The translations under genes and the position numbers were made by a program. From Eutreptiella sp. 'Long Island Sound 2002' (lineage: Eukaryota > Euglenozoa > Euglenophyceae > Eutreptiales > Eutreptiaceae), in the NCBI GenBank assembly GCA_964036045.1, contig OZ038379.1, positions 106,966,025-107,030,024 on the forward strand: 64,000 nt of DNA, in the 5' to 3' direction. The notes beneath the pieces are model-generated. The model was not told the DNA's origin and ran no database searches. It saw only the letters and a program-made list of their open reading frames with translations. Shown one piece after another: positions 31,974 to 43,300 of this stretch (position 1 is its first letter; every line of letters begins with the position of its first letter).

Positions 31974-32660
31974 ATGGCCCTGGACATCGACAGCCTGCTA
32001 GAGCTGGAACTCCAACACACACGGAGGACACGGAGCATCATATGGACCTCACCCCGCCGGAGCTCGAGCCCGCAGCAAGCGGCTCCGCGGACCCCAGCCC
32101 GCATAATGCCCCCCCGCGCCCCCCCTCCCCCGCGAGCGGGCGCCCTGGACGCACCTGTCCAACGCCCTGCGGCGCCACCACCCAGCCACGAAGCCAGCAA
32201 CGGGCCCGCCGAGTACCGGGCGTCCCTCGAGCACGACCTGCCTGACGTCACGGGGCCGGGACTCCACGGGCACACCACCGCCCCCCCCCCTCCAGGCACC
32301 CCCACACAAGAATGGGAGGACGAGTACGCCGTCGACGTCACCGACATGACGGCATACGTGGAAAGCGTGGAGGACCCGGAGCAAGACACCGTCATCAGCC
32401 TCCTCGCCTACCACAGCTGGAGATGGGGCCACCAGATCACCCTCCACCGACCGCAGGACGGGCCCCACCAGTGGTCCCCAGAGCAAACGGCGAAGTGGGA
32501 CATCGTCCTCCAACTCACCCCCGAGGGCTTCTACATCCTCACGCACAGCGGATTACCCGAAGCCACACCCAATGCACAGGCGCTGCCGCTGGCCCAGCCC
32601 CAGGAGGACGACGCAGACGCACCCCCCCGGAGGAATGTAATTGGGACCCCCCCACAGCCA
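31974..32660 (+). pseudogene. Giant LINE ORF1, N-terminal segment
   Basis: Begins at ATG 31,974 (MALDIDSLLELELQ), although the frame is open from further upstream. After a Pro-rich stretch it contains SLLAYHSWRWGHQITLH and PHQWSPEQTAKWDIVLQ. These align with LLAFHSWKHRHTITLH and PHRWTPEDNATAAITVQ in the host LINE near 63,850, so this is real coding sequence. Around 32,640-32,690 the frame shifts within C runs and continues in another frame. Role unknown; LINE ORF1 proteins usually bind the element RNA. Confidence 0.65.
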
Positions 32661-34660
32661 CCAACGATTGCATGCCGCACCGGCTCACCAGACGTCACCT
32701 TCCCCACGACTACCATGCCACCAACGACTCGCGGGGACACCACACACTGCCCCTGCAGTGGGCATCACTCGAAGGCACCTTCACGTGGGGGGAAATCCTC
32801 CCCGGCACCGTGGCGCTCACGTACCTGTGGCTCCAGGACGCGGAGACGCACGCACAGCCCCCCGGCACACACCTCCTCCTCACCCTAGAGGGAGAGGCCG
32901 CCGTCGAAAACGTCCACACAGCGGAGGGAGAGGACTACGTGACGGCGAACGCAGACACCGCAGTATGGCTGCACGCTCACGAGCACACCACACCCCCCAC
33001 CGTAGTACCGGGGTCACACCCCTGGCACGTGGTCATCGTGCGACTGCCCACAGGGGCAGACACAGGAAGCGCCCAACAGGGATGGGCGGACAGGTGGGTA
33101 CACGTGTGCGCCTCCCTGCACGAAGGGCTGCACAGACCCTCCCTCACCAGTCACACCCTCGAGCCGGTCCCCACCACGGCCGAATCCCACACCGGGGCGA
33201 CCCCCCCCACCGGAGTCTGGGCCTACACGCGCATCCTCCACCGCGAGGCAGCGGAAGCCCTCAAGACCGCCATCTCCAACCACCAGGGCCTCGTGCACAC
33301 CCCCCACGATAACACACAAAAGGGCTACACCCTATGGTGGCACCACCCCGCACCAGAAGGGGGCCTGCAGCCACCGGCAGACCAGCCTGGCATCAGCCCA
33401 GACCTCACAGCGATCGCCCACACCGTCGCCGCCATGGCCCAGCAAGTTGGGGCGCCACCCCAGTGGGCACCGTCCATCATCAAGGAAACGGCGGCAGGCC
33501 ACAACCCAGCTTTCGCACACTTCCGGGGACGCCCCATTCATCTCACCCTACCGGACCTCGACCTCCCCGCCGACGATGCAAGGGCAGTCGACATCCTCGT
33601 GCCCCACGACACCGCGCCCAAAACGGGGAAAGCGACGGCACGCATCACCAAACAACTCCCCAATACCGCACTCCACTACGACATACCAACGCCAAACGTC
33701 ATCGTCACCCACAACACGGGTCGCGACCACTACTACCTCCAGGCCACGCATGAGCGCTCCCCCGTCACCATATACACCTTAACCACCTACCCTGGCCTCC
33801 AGCCACCGCAACACCACCCGCGCCCGGCATGGAAGCATCCCCTACACGTCGCCCCGACCTTGCGGAAAAGGCCCATCCCCCACGCGCCCCCTCCCGCCGA
33901 CAGCACCGCCCTCCACACCGCTCGCAGACGGGCCGCGGCACACCACCAAAACCACCTGCTCCCACGCATTAACGCTGGACCCGGCACCGTCACTGAGGCC
34001 ACCCACAAAAGCACCTTGAACCTACTGGCCCGCAAGCTACGCCCCAAAATGGCACTGGAGGACACACTCTGGATATATTATGGCGAAAGCCGCACGGCAC
34101 GGGTGGCGGACCTCCGCACCATCATGCCCCGCCACATCCAGCGCGCGGTAGGGCCCTTCACCGTGTACGCGGTACCGCACCCCATAACAGCCCAATGCAC
34201 CCACTGCAACCCGCGGTGCGCGCTACCATGCGCAGGCGCTCTGCAGCAACCCCTGCCCACCCCTACCTACAGGGGGGGCATATACCTCGGCACGATACCC
34301 GGGGACCCACACCCCTACCTCCTGCCCGCAGCGGACCGCCACCACGCCATACCGCTACACCTTGTCGAGCAGCTGGCGGTGGGACCATCCCCCTTCCAGA
34401 AGCGCCCCCCCCACACCCCATCCGACGGACGCCCGCCAGATGAGCCGACGCACGCCACACCTGGACCCAAACGCGCCATCGCACTCCTCACCCTAAAGGC
34501 GGAAGCCACCATCCCCCGAGACCTGGAGGGGGAAAACCACCTCATGGTGGAAAGACTGACGGAACACGTCCTGATCGCAGCCATGTACGCCACGGCGTCC
34601 GCCTCCCGCCTCTGGGAGGACCGCCCCTCCCCACCTCTAGCCAAGCAGCGCAGGACGCCC
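32661..34660 (+). CDS. Giant LINE ORF1, central segment (cupin-like domain, Cys cluster)
   Basis: About 665 open codons. GTFTWGEILPG, THLLLTLEGEAAV and WHVVIVRLP are spaced like the beta strands of a small cupin/AraC-type sensor domain. The host LINE shows the same layout (TLRWDEITPG, HHLLLTVQGDATI, WQAIVITYP), so the fold is conserved, though cupin is only a guess. Further on, CTHCNPRCALPC is a four-Cys cluster, and GGIYLGTIPGDPHPYLLP is a second block strongly conserved with the host copy (GNMYLGTVTGDPGIYILP). No nucleic-acid-binding fold is evident otherwise. The reading frame changes near 34,660. Confidence 0.65.
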
Positions 34661-35250
34661 CCGACACAGGCCCTACCGCCGAGGACATCCACCAAATCCT
34701 CAACATGCGAGCAGCCCCGAAGACCCACCCTGCGGTCCGCCCCATCCGGCTCGTCAGCTGGGACGCCATGGACGCCCCCCCGACCACCACGGAGGTCCAC
34801 ATCCTCAAACACCGGGACGCCTGGTAGACGGTGGAATGGGACGACCACGGCAAGGTCAGACGGGCAACGGCACGCGCCCCCGACGACGAAGTCCCGCCCC
34901 CACCACGCGGAGGGGACCGCTTGCGACTCGCCGCAGGCATCCCCCACGCCCCAGAAGCAGCCTGGGAAGCGCTGCACTACGCCCTCTACTGGGCACAGGG
35001 GGCGCCAGAAGGCCCCCTCCCCCCTGAACGCACCCCAGCGTGAACACGCCACGCCACCCGCTACACGGCCCACATGCGCCGCCACGGGGCAGGCACCGGG
35101 CACCGGCTCCTCACCTGGCCCACAGACCCGCCCGACGCCCTGCAGGAGGCCGAGGAAGTGCTTGGCCTCATGACCAAGCAAGTGTTCCAGCTGAAGGACC
35201 CTGTCCCCACGTCCAAGCCCAACGTCCCAGCCGCCCGCGAACACCCCGTG
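34661..35250 (+). pseudogene. Giant LINE ORF1, third segment with two stops
   Basis: A frame containing RPIRLVSWDAMDAPP and WEALHYALYWAQGAPEG, matching IELAIASWDTLDMPP and ALHTALYWARGSPNG in the host LINE (61,230-61,480). It is interrupted by TAG at 34,825-34,827, where the host copy has Trp, and by TGA at 35,041-35,043. The frame shifts again near 35,250. The pattern is of two independently damaged copies that retain the protein on different sides of their lesions. Confidence 0.65.
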
Positions 35251-35251
35251 T

Positions 35252-35809
35252 TTGCACCTGGCCACGCACCCAAACAGCAGCCCCAGGGCGCACCTCCCAA
35301 AACGGGGACAACCCGCTGCCCAGCGCCGCCAAGGTGCGCAGAAGCGCAAGGCCCCCACACAGGCCAAACCCGCGCCAAAGCCAAGGGCGAAGTCGAAGAG
35401 CTGGACCAAAGAGGAAGCCGCTGCCCTGTATCCCGAATACGCCATCAATTCCCGGGTGCAGCTGCCCTTTGAGTACGCCACGGCCGCGGGCCCCTCGAAG
35501 TGGATATGGGCCGCAGGGGAGGTCAAGCACCGGTACCTCGTCACCGGGGACCACCAGGGGTTCAAGATCCACGTCAGATGGGACCCGGCCACCCCCTACG
35601 ACAAGAAGGTGGGGCGCACCATCGAACTCTGGCGAGACCGGACCGGTCGTGAGATGGTCCCCATGCAGCTGTGCACCCCCGACACCGAGCACCTCACCGG
35701 CACCGAGTACACGGGCGAAGTCGACAATGCATGGGCCCTACCCCAGCCCCAGAAGCGGAACCGCAAGGCACCCGCAGCTCAGGGCGTCATCGACCTCCTC
35801 GATGGCTGA
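35252..35809 (+). CDS. Giant LINE ORF1 C-terminal Trp-rich (SH3/Tudor-like) module
   Basis: 185 codons ending at TGA 35,807-35,809. After a Lys/Pro/Ala tract it has INSRVQLPFEY, SKWIWAAGEVKHRY and FKIHVRWD, a pattern of V-x-PF, W-x-W-x-x-G-x-V-x-x-R and I-x-V-x-W that resembles Tudor/Agenet/chromo-type SH3 barrels. The host LINE has the equivalent AKVQQPFRNN, GWIWCEGTIQYRL and PQIQVV. A chromatin-reading role is possible but inferred only from this pattern. The endonuclease ORF follows in the same frame after the single TGA, so in an active copy this module may be fused to pol. Confidence 0.6.
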   Translation: MHLATHPNSSPRAHLPKRGQPAAQRRQGAQKRKAPTQAKPAPKPRAKSKSWTKEEAAALYPEYAINSRVQLPFEYATAAGPSKWIWAAGEVKHRYLVTGDHQGFKIHVRWDPATPYDKKVGRTIELWRDRTGREMVPMQLCTPDTEHLTGTEYTGEVDNAWALPQPQKRNRKAPAAQGVIDLLDG

Positions 35810-37180
35810 CGGGGCCAGGGCCGGACACGGCCCGCCCCCCCAACTACCGGTCCCCAGAAACCGGCACCTGCGGAAGCCCACGCCCGCATCAACATCCTCA
35901 ACGAGCCCGCGGTCACCTACGACCCCACCAAGGCCGCCACACTGCAAGCCATGCCCGGGCCGCACCCCCAAGGCGCAGACCTCCTGGGGTTCCTGGAGCA
36001 AGCCCTCCGCAGAGCGGACCAACCCGAACCAGGACCGATCTTGGACCCGGAGGGGAACAAATATCACGCCCACTGGGAACGGGGGGTGCCCCTCTACCAC
36101 AAGACGTCGGTCACGGTGCATGCCCACCCCGACCTCGGAGTGGATGGTCGCCTCGGGGCGTACGAGTGCGTGGGGCCCGGATGGCAGCTAAACGTGCTAC
36201 TCACGCACGTCCTATTCGGGGAGGAGACCAAGGACTTCCTAGACACCCTGAGCCTGGCGTACCGCCGACTCTCCCTCCTGGCACCCACCATCATCATAGG
36301 CGACCTAAACGCCGCCCCCACCGACGACGACCGCACCGGCCCACCCACAGCCACCGACACAGCTGTCTGGGACGCCATGCACCAACTGGGCCTCACCGAC
36401 CTCACGGCAGGACTGACCGACACACCCTCCCATTACCCCCACCAAGCCGGCACCCACCAATCCCGCATCGACACGTGCTACGGGGACCCAACCACGGTGC
36501 GCGTCCACAAAGCAGCCTACGGGGACCTCCCGCCCACAGGCACGGGCCACCGGCCCCTCTACATCGACCTCATCATCCCCAACCTACCCCCACCCGCGGC
36601 CACCCTGCCAGACGACACCCTCCCACCCACACTGCAGTTCCCGGCCGAGGACGACCACGGCGCCTGGCACAGGTATAACAGGGCCCTACACGCCATCCTG
36701 CGCCGCCCGGATGCATCGACACTCACCACCGCCATGCGCCGGGCGGCACAAGCATGCGGCATGCAGCGTGACACCAACCACACGGGAGCACCGCCAGACC
36801 TCACCCTCCAACAACTCGTCCATGACATCTGGACCACGAAAGGGGAACTCGCCACCCTGCTACGCCCCAGCACACCGGAGGCGCGAGACCGGGACGCCCA
36901 CCTTCGTGCGCTCCTCACTACCCGCCGCCACCAACTCCAGGAATGGCACGCCCACCGCATAGCGGCTGCAGCCCAGGAACGCGAAAGATACGGCAGAAAC
37001 GACACGCTGTACAAGTCCCTACGGTACGTCAGCCGCATCCTGGAGGACACGGGGCGCCGTACCATCCACGCGGTGCGCACCCCCGAAGGAGGCCTCACCA
37101 ATGACCCCGACGCCGTCCTCCAGGCAGTCCTGGACAGCTTCCAGGCACAACACGGGGACACCCTCCCCGAGCTCCACCCC
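35810..37180 (+). CDS. Giant LINE APE-type endonuclease
   Basis: First part of the ORF that is open from 35,810 to 39,457 (first ATG 35,951). APE motifs occur in order: RINILNEPAV (Asn), LLGFLEQAL (Glu), TIIIGDLNAAP (Asp and Asn), QSRIDTCYG (Asp) and TGHRPLYID (His; the usual S/T-D-H here reads T-G-H). This enzyme nicks target DNA to start target-primed reverse transcription, matching the 13-bp duplication seen around the element. The host LINE has the same motifs at 59,700-60,300 on the minus strand (LLAFQEQGL, TIIIGNMNAAP, PFRIDVCYG, TGHSPLRIR). A helical segment leads on into the RT. Confidence 0.88.
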
Positions 37181-39320
37181 CACACCAGAAACACCATCCG
37201 CGAGCATGTGCCCAGGGTCTTCAACCGGGAACAGCGGCGCGCCATTGAACACGACCCCTTCAGCATCTCAGAACTGCAACGCGCCCTAGACCGCCTGAAG
37301 AAGGGGGTCGTGCCCGGCGTCGACGGTTTGCCGGCCGAAGCGTACCAACGTCTCACCCTGCCCGTCAAACGCCGCCTGGCAGCCCGCCTGTGGGACATCG
37401 TCACGGGCGCCACGCCCATCCCCCCTGAATGGGCCAACCTGGTCCACCCCTTCTACAAAAAGGGGGACTGGGCGCAGCCGGGGAACTGGCGGCCAGTAGT
37501 CTGCGCCACCACCGAGGTGAAGCTGGTGTGGACGCTCATCCTAGGCCGCATCGCGCCGGCGGTCTTCGCCCACGTGCCCGCCAGCATGTGGGGCGCCATG
37601 GCCGGCAGGTCCCCCCACGAGGCCATCTTCCTCCAGGACACCGCACTGGACATGAACCCCTACGAGATGATTATCGCCTCCCTCGATGTCCAAGGCGCGT
37701 TCCCCCACGCCCCACACCGGCTCCTCACGGAGGTATGGGATGCCATGGGCCTCCCATTCCTATCCTTCATGACCGGGTACATCCAGACCCGACTCTACGC
37801 CGTCATCACAGCCGCAGGCCTCACCCCCTGGACCGGCACAGACAGCGGGGTCCCCCAGGGAGGCGCCGCAGGCCCCTTCCTCTACCTCCTCGTCACCCTG
37901 CCACTGGCATTCGAGCTAGCACGGGTATACCCGGGGTACGCCCCATACCCGCTACGGTCCCCCCTCATCAACTTCGCGGACGACAACCTCCTAACTACGG
38001 CCACCCACCACCGAGACCCTGAGAACGCAGGGCTACCAACGACCACCGAACAAGCGTCCGCCATTCTCCAACTCACCACAACCTACCTGGACGCCCACCA
38101 GCTCCTAGTGCACCCCCGCAAATCGGTCGGGCTGGCCGACGCCAAGACCCTCACCCCCCACATCCGGAAAGGCGAATCCCTACACCTGGAAGACACCACA
38201 GTCCACCTGGGAGTCACACAGGCCACGCGGCACCACCACATCACACTCCCAAGCAAGCTAGAAGAGCGCCTCGCCCGGCTACCCCAAATTGCCAGGGGGG
38301 ACCTCCTGTCTACGCAGGGCCTGGCGTACTTCATGGAAGCCGTGCTCAACGCGGCCATCGGGTACCAAGCCCTGCACCTCCCGCGCCCCCAAGACGCCCT
38401 ACGCCACGCTCGACAGCAAGTGACGAAGGCATGGGCGCAACACGGAGGCTGGCCCACGTCTTTCCCCAAGGAGGCCATGATGGCCCACTGGCGCTACTAC
38501 GGAGACAATACAGGCGCCCTGGTCGACATGGCCTATGCCAAACACGCAGCGCACCTCCTACACAGGGTAACACACAACCACCAACCAGAAGTTCGCGAGG
38601 CGGCAGCCATACGCATAAAAGAAGCGCAAATGGCCCGCAACACCTGCCCCCGGTGGATACTGGCGCAACACGGCGTCTCCACCTCCGTGGGCACTGGCAT
38701 CTGGGCCCAGCTGCAACTCCTCTTACCGCACCACACACACGCCATCCTGACTAACCACCACTGCGATCAACAGGGGCCACTCGGGGCCACACACACCGAC
38801 ATCCACCGACATCCGGCAGGCGAGGTGGACACCCTGCGCCTAGTGGGGGCCAACGTCACCATAGTGTATATCACCCCAACGCAGATGAAGATCATGGCCC
38901 AATGCGACGCCCAACACGCCCCGTTCCTTTCCGACCCACAATGGCCAGCACGCCACGTCTTCCAAGCGTACCTCTGCGCATGTGCTACGAAGGCAGGGCG
39001 CGACATGCCGGGGCCCAAGGACATCGACACGGCGTACACAGCCTTCCAGCGCCAGCACCCCCGGCCCCGCCCAGGCGAGCAGGAGACCCTCAACAACGGC
39101 GGCACGACGCAGGGGGAGCCCACCCCGTCAGCTGAAGGCTGGACACCACCCACCATCCTGCTACTAGCACCAAACGGCCACAAACATGCCAGCCGCACTG
39201 TCCAGCGACACCATGCCCCCTGGTCCATCCCAAAACACAATGCACCGGAGACCGATGTACCACCAGTCAGACAGAGTAACCAGGGCATACCACGCACATG
39301 CTGGCACTGCCGCTGGCAGC
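37181..39320 (+). CDS. Giant LINE reverse transcriptase
   Basis: Continues the endonuclease frame without a stop. Motifs: LKKGVVPGVDGLPAEAY (fingers), PGNWRPVVC, ASLDVQGAFPHAP with the first catalytic Asp, SGVPQGGAAGPFLYLL (the LINE QG motif) and INFADDNLL with the catalytic Asp pair, followed by a long thumb/connection with NTCPRWILAQHG. All RT catalytic residues are intact. The ORF ends at 39,457, but conservation with the host copy passes into another frame near 39,300 (GIPRTCW), so there is one indel. Confidence 0.93.
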
Positions 39321-40285
39321 CCTCGACACTCCGTGGCCCCTGCTGCACCTCATCTCCATCCACTACCACACCCCCACCGTCGCCGCCACCGCCGACCAAC
39401 AGGCATGGCTCTCCCCCTGGTTTCACACGGCACCCCCAGACCACCCGGCGCACGTAGCCTGGACCCGAACACCCACGGCGACATGGACGTTCACCAACGA
39501 GCGGGCAGACCCGGACAGCGTGGCCATAGAGTACAACCGCTGCGACCCGCACCACGCAGGACCTGAGGAGGCGCCCATGCGCCCCCTACAGCACAAATGC
39601 CCCACCCTCCGCGGCGACAAAGACGACAAGGAGCGGCGACAGACCATCACGTGCCAGAAGTTCCACCCCAATACGGGATACCTCTTCCACCTGATGTACG
39701 CGTATGTCACCCAGGGGCGCCCAGACAGGGGCCTCCTCCGCCTCACCCCACGAGCCCAGGCCATCATCACCCAGGGGATAGGCGTCTATGTAGCGCCACT
39801 ACTGCAACCCACGCAAATCACCGCCAGAACCGCCCAGGGGAACCCCATCTACATCCATCACCCCACAGCAATCGCCCGCCTACCCATACCCAGCGACACC
39901 GACATCATCTACTTCACTGACGCATCCGGCACCCAGCAACGCACCCCCACGGTCGGTTGCGCCTCCGTGCGCATCACCCGGCACGCGGACGGCCTCCACG
40001 TGGAACACCACACCGGGGCCACCATCTTTGGGGCGTCCTCCCACGGCGAACTGCGCACCATGGCAGACGCCGTCACCGCCACACCGCCACCCACGACGAT
40101 CCGGCCCCGCAACATCTGGGTAGTTGTGGACGCCACGGTCGACATCCACCTCACCAGGCGCCTTGCGGACCTGCCCCTCCACAAAGCACTCGAGTCCGGC
40201 CTCACCACACAAGCGTTGGCACTATGGATGGCCTTCAAGGGCATGCACCCCCAGGGACGCCCTACACATCGTCAAACAGGAGTGA
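39298..40285 (+). CDS. Giant LINE RNase H
   Basis: Begins with a conserved spacer (PRTCW, WPLLHLISIHYH, YAYVTQGRPDRGLL), then the RNase H1 motifs: YFTDASGTQ (Asp), SSHGELRTMADAV (Glu) and WVVVDATVDIHLT (Asp). It is followed, after a frame change near 40,250 and an in-frame TGA at 40,283-40,285, by YAYANGRADTQA, which provides the last N-x-x-AD motif. The spacer YAYVTQGR is the exact position at which the host LINE was split by this element. RNase H removes RNA from the RNA/DNA hybrid during second-strand synthesis. Confidence 0.85.
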
Positions 40286-41134
40286 CAGCGCTACGCATAC
40301 GCCAATGGACGCGCAGACACGCAGGCCAAACACCAGAACATCAACCACACCCCAGGGCTCGAACACGTGCGACTGGTCACCCCACACCACAGCCACCTGC
40401 AGCACCTGCCCCCAATACCCCCGGCCACACAGCCCCCCCAATGGATGCCCGAGGACACGCCGTACACGGATCGAGACAAGCAGTACCACTACCCCACACC
40501 CATCCAGCAACTAGCCACCACACTGGGCCACCAAGTGAACACCGACATTCTTCCGACGCCGCCAACCACCGTCCACACCCCCCTCTACTACTCTGCCCTG
40601 CGCCCGGATAGCGTCCCAGCACACCTACAAAAGCCCCGACTCCAACTCGCCCTCGAACAGCTTCCCCTCCTCACCCGGTACCACCGATGGTATGCGCGCC
40701 GCTCGATCCACGTCCCCGCAGGATACACCAAATGCATCTGCAGCCACGCGGAAGAAGAAACCTGGGACCACATCAAGGTGTGCCCCCTGTACAGAGGACT
40801 GGACACCCTCACAAACTGGAACCCAACCCACACCATCGCACAGCACGCCAGATGGCTGACGCAGTCCCCGGCGACCCAGCAACTCATCACTGTCCTCAAG
40901 CAGACGGAGGTACTCGAGGCGGTCCGCTGGGGACTCGTCCCCACTGCCGTCTACACCTTGCTACGCACCCACGCGGAGGACCCCCAGGCCACGGCGGCGC
41001 ACATGCAGCAGACGGCCGTTGCCAAGACGGCGGAGCAGCTCACATACCGCACCCACAAATACCTGCAGCATGCAGCAACCCTGCCCCCAACAGACCAAGC
41101 CCACCTCCTCAAACTCCTGTTCTACCAACCATGA
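40286..41134 (+). CDS. Giant LINE pol C-terminal domain with CxC...H...C finger
   Basis: Includes the ORF 40,367-41,134. Contains YHYPTPIQQLA, LYYSALRPDSVPAHLQK and the finger KCICSHAEEETWDHIKVCP, all mirrored in the host LINE. It ends LLFYQP with TGA at 41,132-41,134. The finger lies where many LINEs carry a Cys/His nucleic-acid-binding motif. I do not recognise a restriction-like endonuclease signature here, so a second nuclease of the Dualen kind is not supported. Confidence 0.82.
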   Translation, partial: QRYAYANGRADTQAKHQNINHTPGLEHVRLVTPHHSHLQHLPPIPPATQPPQWMPEDTPYTDRDKQYHYPTPIQQLATTLGHQVNTDILPTPPTTVHTPLYYSALRPDSVPAHLQKPRLQLALEQLPLLTRYHRWYARRSIHVPAGYTKCICSHAEEETWDHIKVCPLYRGLDTLTNWNPTHTIAQHARWLTQSPATQQLITVLKQTEVLEAVRWGLVPTAVYTLLRTHAEDPQATAAHMQQTAVAKTAEQLTYRTHKYLQHAATLPPTDQAHLLKLLFYQP

Positions 41135-41149
41135 GAACCTACCCCGTGA

Positions 41150-41584
41150 CATACCAACACGGAACCCCCACCACGTCTACACACCGTCCACCGAGCACAG
41201 CACTGGCACAGCACACACGGGCACCACAGGCACCGCACACACTCCCACCAGCATGCGCGCGCGACCAGCCCCCATCCCCCCACGCCGCCGTCCGTCCACA
41301 GGTACCACCAACCGCCTCCCACCGCATGTCCCCTCTGCGTTCGCCAGCGGCTACCACAGACAGCCCTGCCCTGCAACCCAGACCACTGGGTCTGCCTGGG
41401 AGCCGCGCACCGCCTCACCCACTGCCCCCACTGCGGGGACCTCAACCCCCACCACCGCGAGCGGCCCGCGGCCCCAGCCAAACCCCCCCCGCCAGCCACC
41501 CCAGCTTCTTCGGGTTCCTCACCGACACCCTCCGGGACCACCTGGGAGGGTACTACGTGGCGGACGCGGCGGACCACGCATGAA
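41150..41584 (+). CDS. RING/PHD-like zinc finger ORF in the giant LINE
   Basis: In the same frame as the preceding pol end, open after a second TGA. The core at 41,327-41,440 encodes CPLC, then LPCNPDHWVC about ten residues later, then HRLTHCPHCGD, i.e. C-x2-C ... C-x3-H-x2-C ... H-x3-C-x2-C. The number and order of ligands suit a RING or PHD-type cross-brace finger, though one ligand spacing is atypical. A Pro/Ala-rich tail follows. No ATG precedes it in frame, so it may be read by reinitiation or belong to a longer ORF. The host LINE has no counterpart. Confidence 0.5.
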
Positions 41585-41655
41585 CCATAGCCGAGGCCAC
41601 GGGCAGCACACCCCTGTCCTCCCACAGCCCACCCCTACGCCACAGCGGAGGCGGC

Positions 41656-43300
41656 TTGAACGTGGCAGCCCGCCACATCCTCCTCGCCCTATACCTCAAC
41701 CACCGTGACCTACACCTCCCAGACCCACAACTCCCGGCCCCCCAAGCAGCAGCCCTGACGCCAGAAGCGTGGGCCGACACGGCACCAGAGGAGATAGCAG
41801 CCTACCTCCGAATCACTTGCTGCCGGTTCAACAACGCCCTCGGCCGACGGAAGGGAACACCTTACCCACTCAGCGCACTCCCCTACCCGGCACACCACCC
41901 CCACCCCGCACAACGAAAGCCCCCGGAGGACTGGGCGTCTTTTCGGGACGCCCACCTGGCCGCCCCCGACGAGGCCACCGCCACGCGGATGGGCCTCACG
42001 GACCAGGAAACCTACGTCAGAGGCCTCAAGACGAGCCTCCAAGAGGCACACCGCTTGCACGCCCGCTCCCCGTCGCCCCCACGGGGACAGGGGGGTTCAC
42101 CCGCCCCCGACACCCACCAGGCCAAGAAGACCAAGACAGGTCAGGGGGCCCGCCAACGCGCCCGCCAGCAGGGCGCGACGCCCCGACCAGGGCCCGGGTC
42201 CAGCCACACCGCACCACCCGACGCCCAGACCCCCGGGGCACACCAACAACACCACCACCGCCAGCGTCCCCCACCACCACCGTACCGCAGCACCCAAACC
42301 CTGCAGCCCAGTCGGCCACCACCGCCCACACACGTCCACACCATGCCAGGACCACCATACGCGCAGAGCCAGGGGACATGGCACCACCAACACCACCACC
42401 ACGCCCCCGTCCCTCCCAACCCCTACCCCCTATTGCCCCCATGCTACAGCGACCCCCACCAGCTACATCCCCACCAAGCCCCAGCACAACCAGGCCCCAG
42501 TAACCACCCACCCCACATAGCGCACATCACCGCACCACACCATCACGTATACCACCACCAGCAGCCCCTGCCACCACACCCACCGACGCCGGGGTACCAC
42601 ACACAACCAGCACACCCTCCACACCACCACCACGCGGTCCAGCACCACCCGCCGCCCCCGCTACACGGGCCCACGACACACGAGCCACGGTACACCCCCA
42701 TGGACCCGCGAGGAGCCGCGCACGCACACCAGCAACACCAGGGCCTAGTAGGAGCGCCCCACCACCACCAGCAGCCCCCCCACCCACACCCCATACCAGC
42801 GAGCACCATCCACCAGCAGCCATCGATTACATACGGACCACAGCCCCACCCGGACGCTCATGCGGCCGCCTCCCACCCACACCCCGGCACCACAACCCGT
42901 CAAGAACCGCAAGGGCCGCACAGCGCACACACGCAACACCCACACGACCCACAGGGACGCCCGGACCGCCAGCCAGCACAACACCCAACCCCGCCCCCCC
43001 CACCCCACCACCACCAGCAGCCCCCCCACCCACACCCCATACCGCGGAGCACCATCTACCAGCAGCCACCCATTACATACGGGCCACAGCCCCACCCGGA
43101 CGCTCATGCGGCCGCCTCCCACCCACACCCCGGCACCACAACCAGTCAAGAACCGCAAGGGCCGCACGGCGCACACACGCAACACCCACACGACCCACAG
43201 GGACGCCCAGACCCCCAGCCAGCACAACACCCACCCCCGCCCCCCCCACCACCAACAGCGCCACCCCCACACCACCCCCCCCCCCGCCCCCCCCCCCCGA
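41656..43300 (+). CDS. Giant LINE ORF3 N-terminal part with His/Pro-rich repeat
   Basis: The frame opens near 41,590. The first ~130 residues look globular: ARHILLALYLNHRDLHL, EEIAAYLRITCCRFNNALGRR and a helical LTDQETYVRGLKTSLQEAHRLH. This is followed by ~350 residues dominated by His, Pro and Gln. A 246-bp unit (82 codons, in frame) is duplicated at 42,761-43,006 and 43,007-43,251. The frame is lost in C runs near 43,270. I do not recognise the globular part. Both parts are absent from the host LINE, where the pol end and the peptidase region lie only ~300 bp apart. Confidence 0.5.
42761..43251 (+). repeat. 246-bp in-frame tandem duplication
   Basis: Two units with few differences: ACCACCACCAGCAGCCCCCC starts at 42,761 and again at 43,007. 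The period is a multiple of three, so both units keep the His/Pro/Gln-rich reading frame. Confidence 0.9.

Noticed and set aside
40286-41134. Second, restriction-like endonuclease at the pol C-terminus as in Dualen
   Set aside because: Only a CxC...H...C finger is recognisable; I could not find the PD-type catalytic motif.
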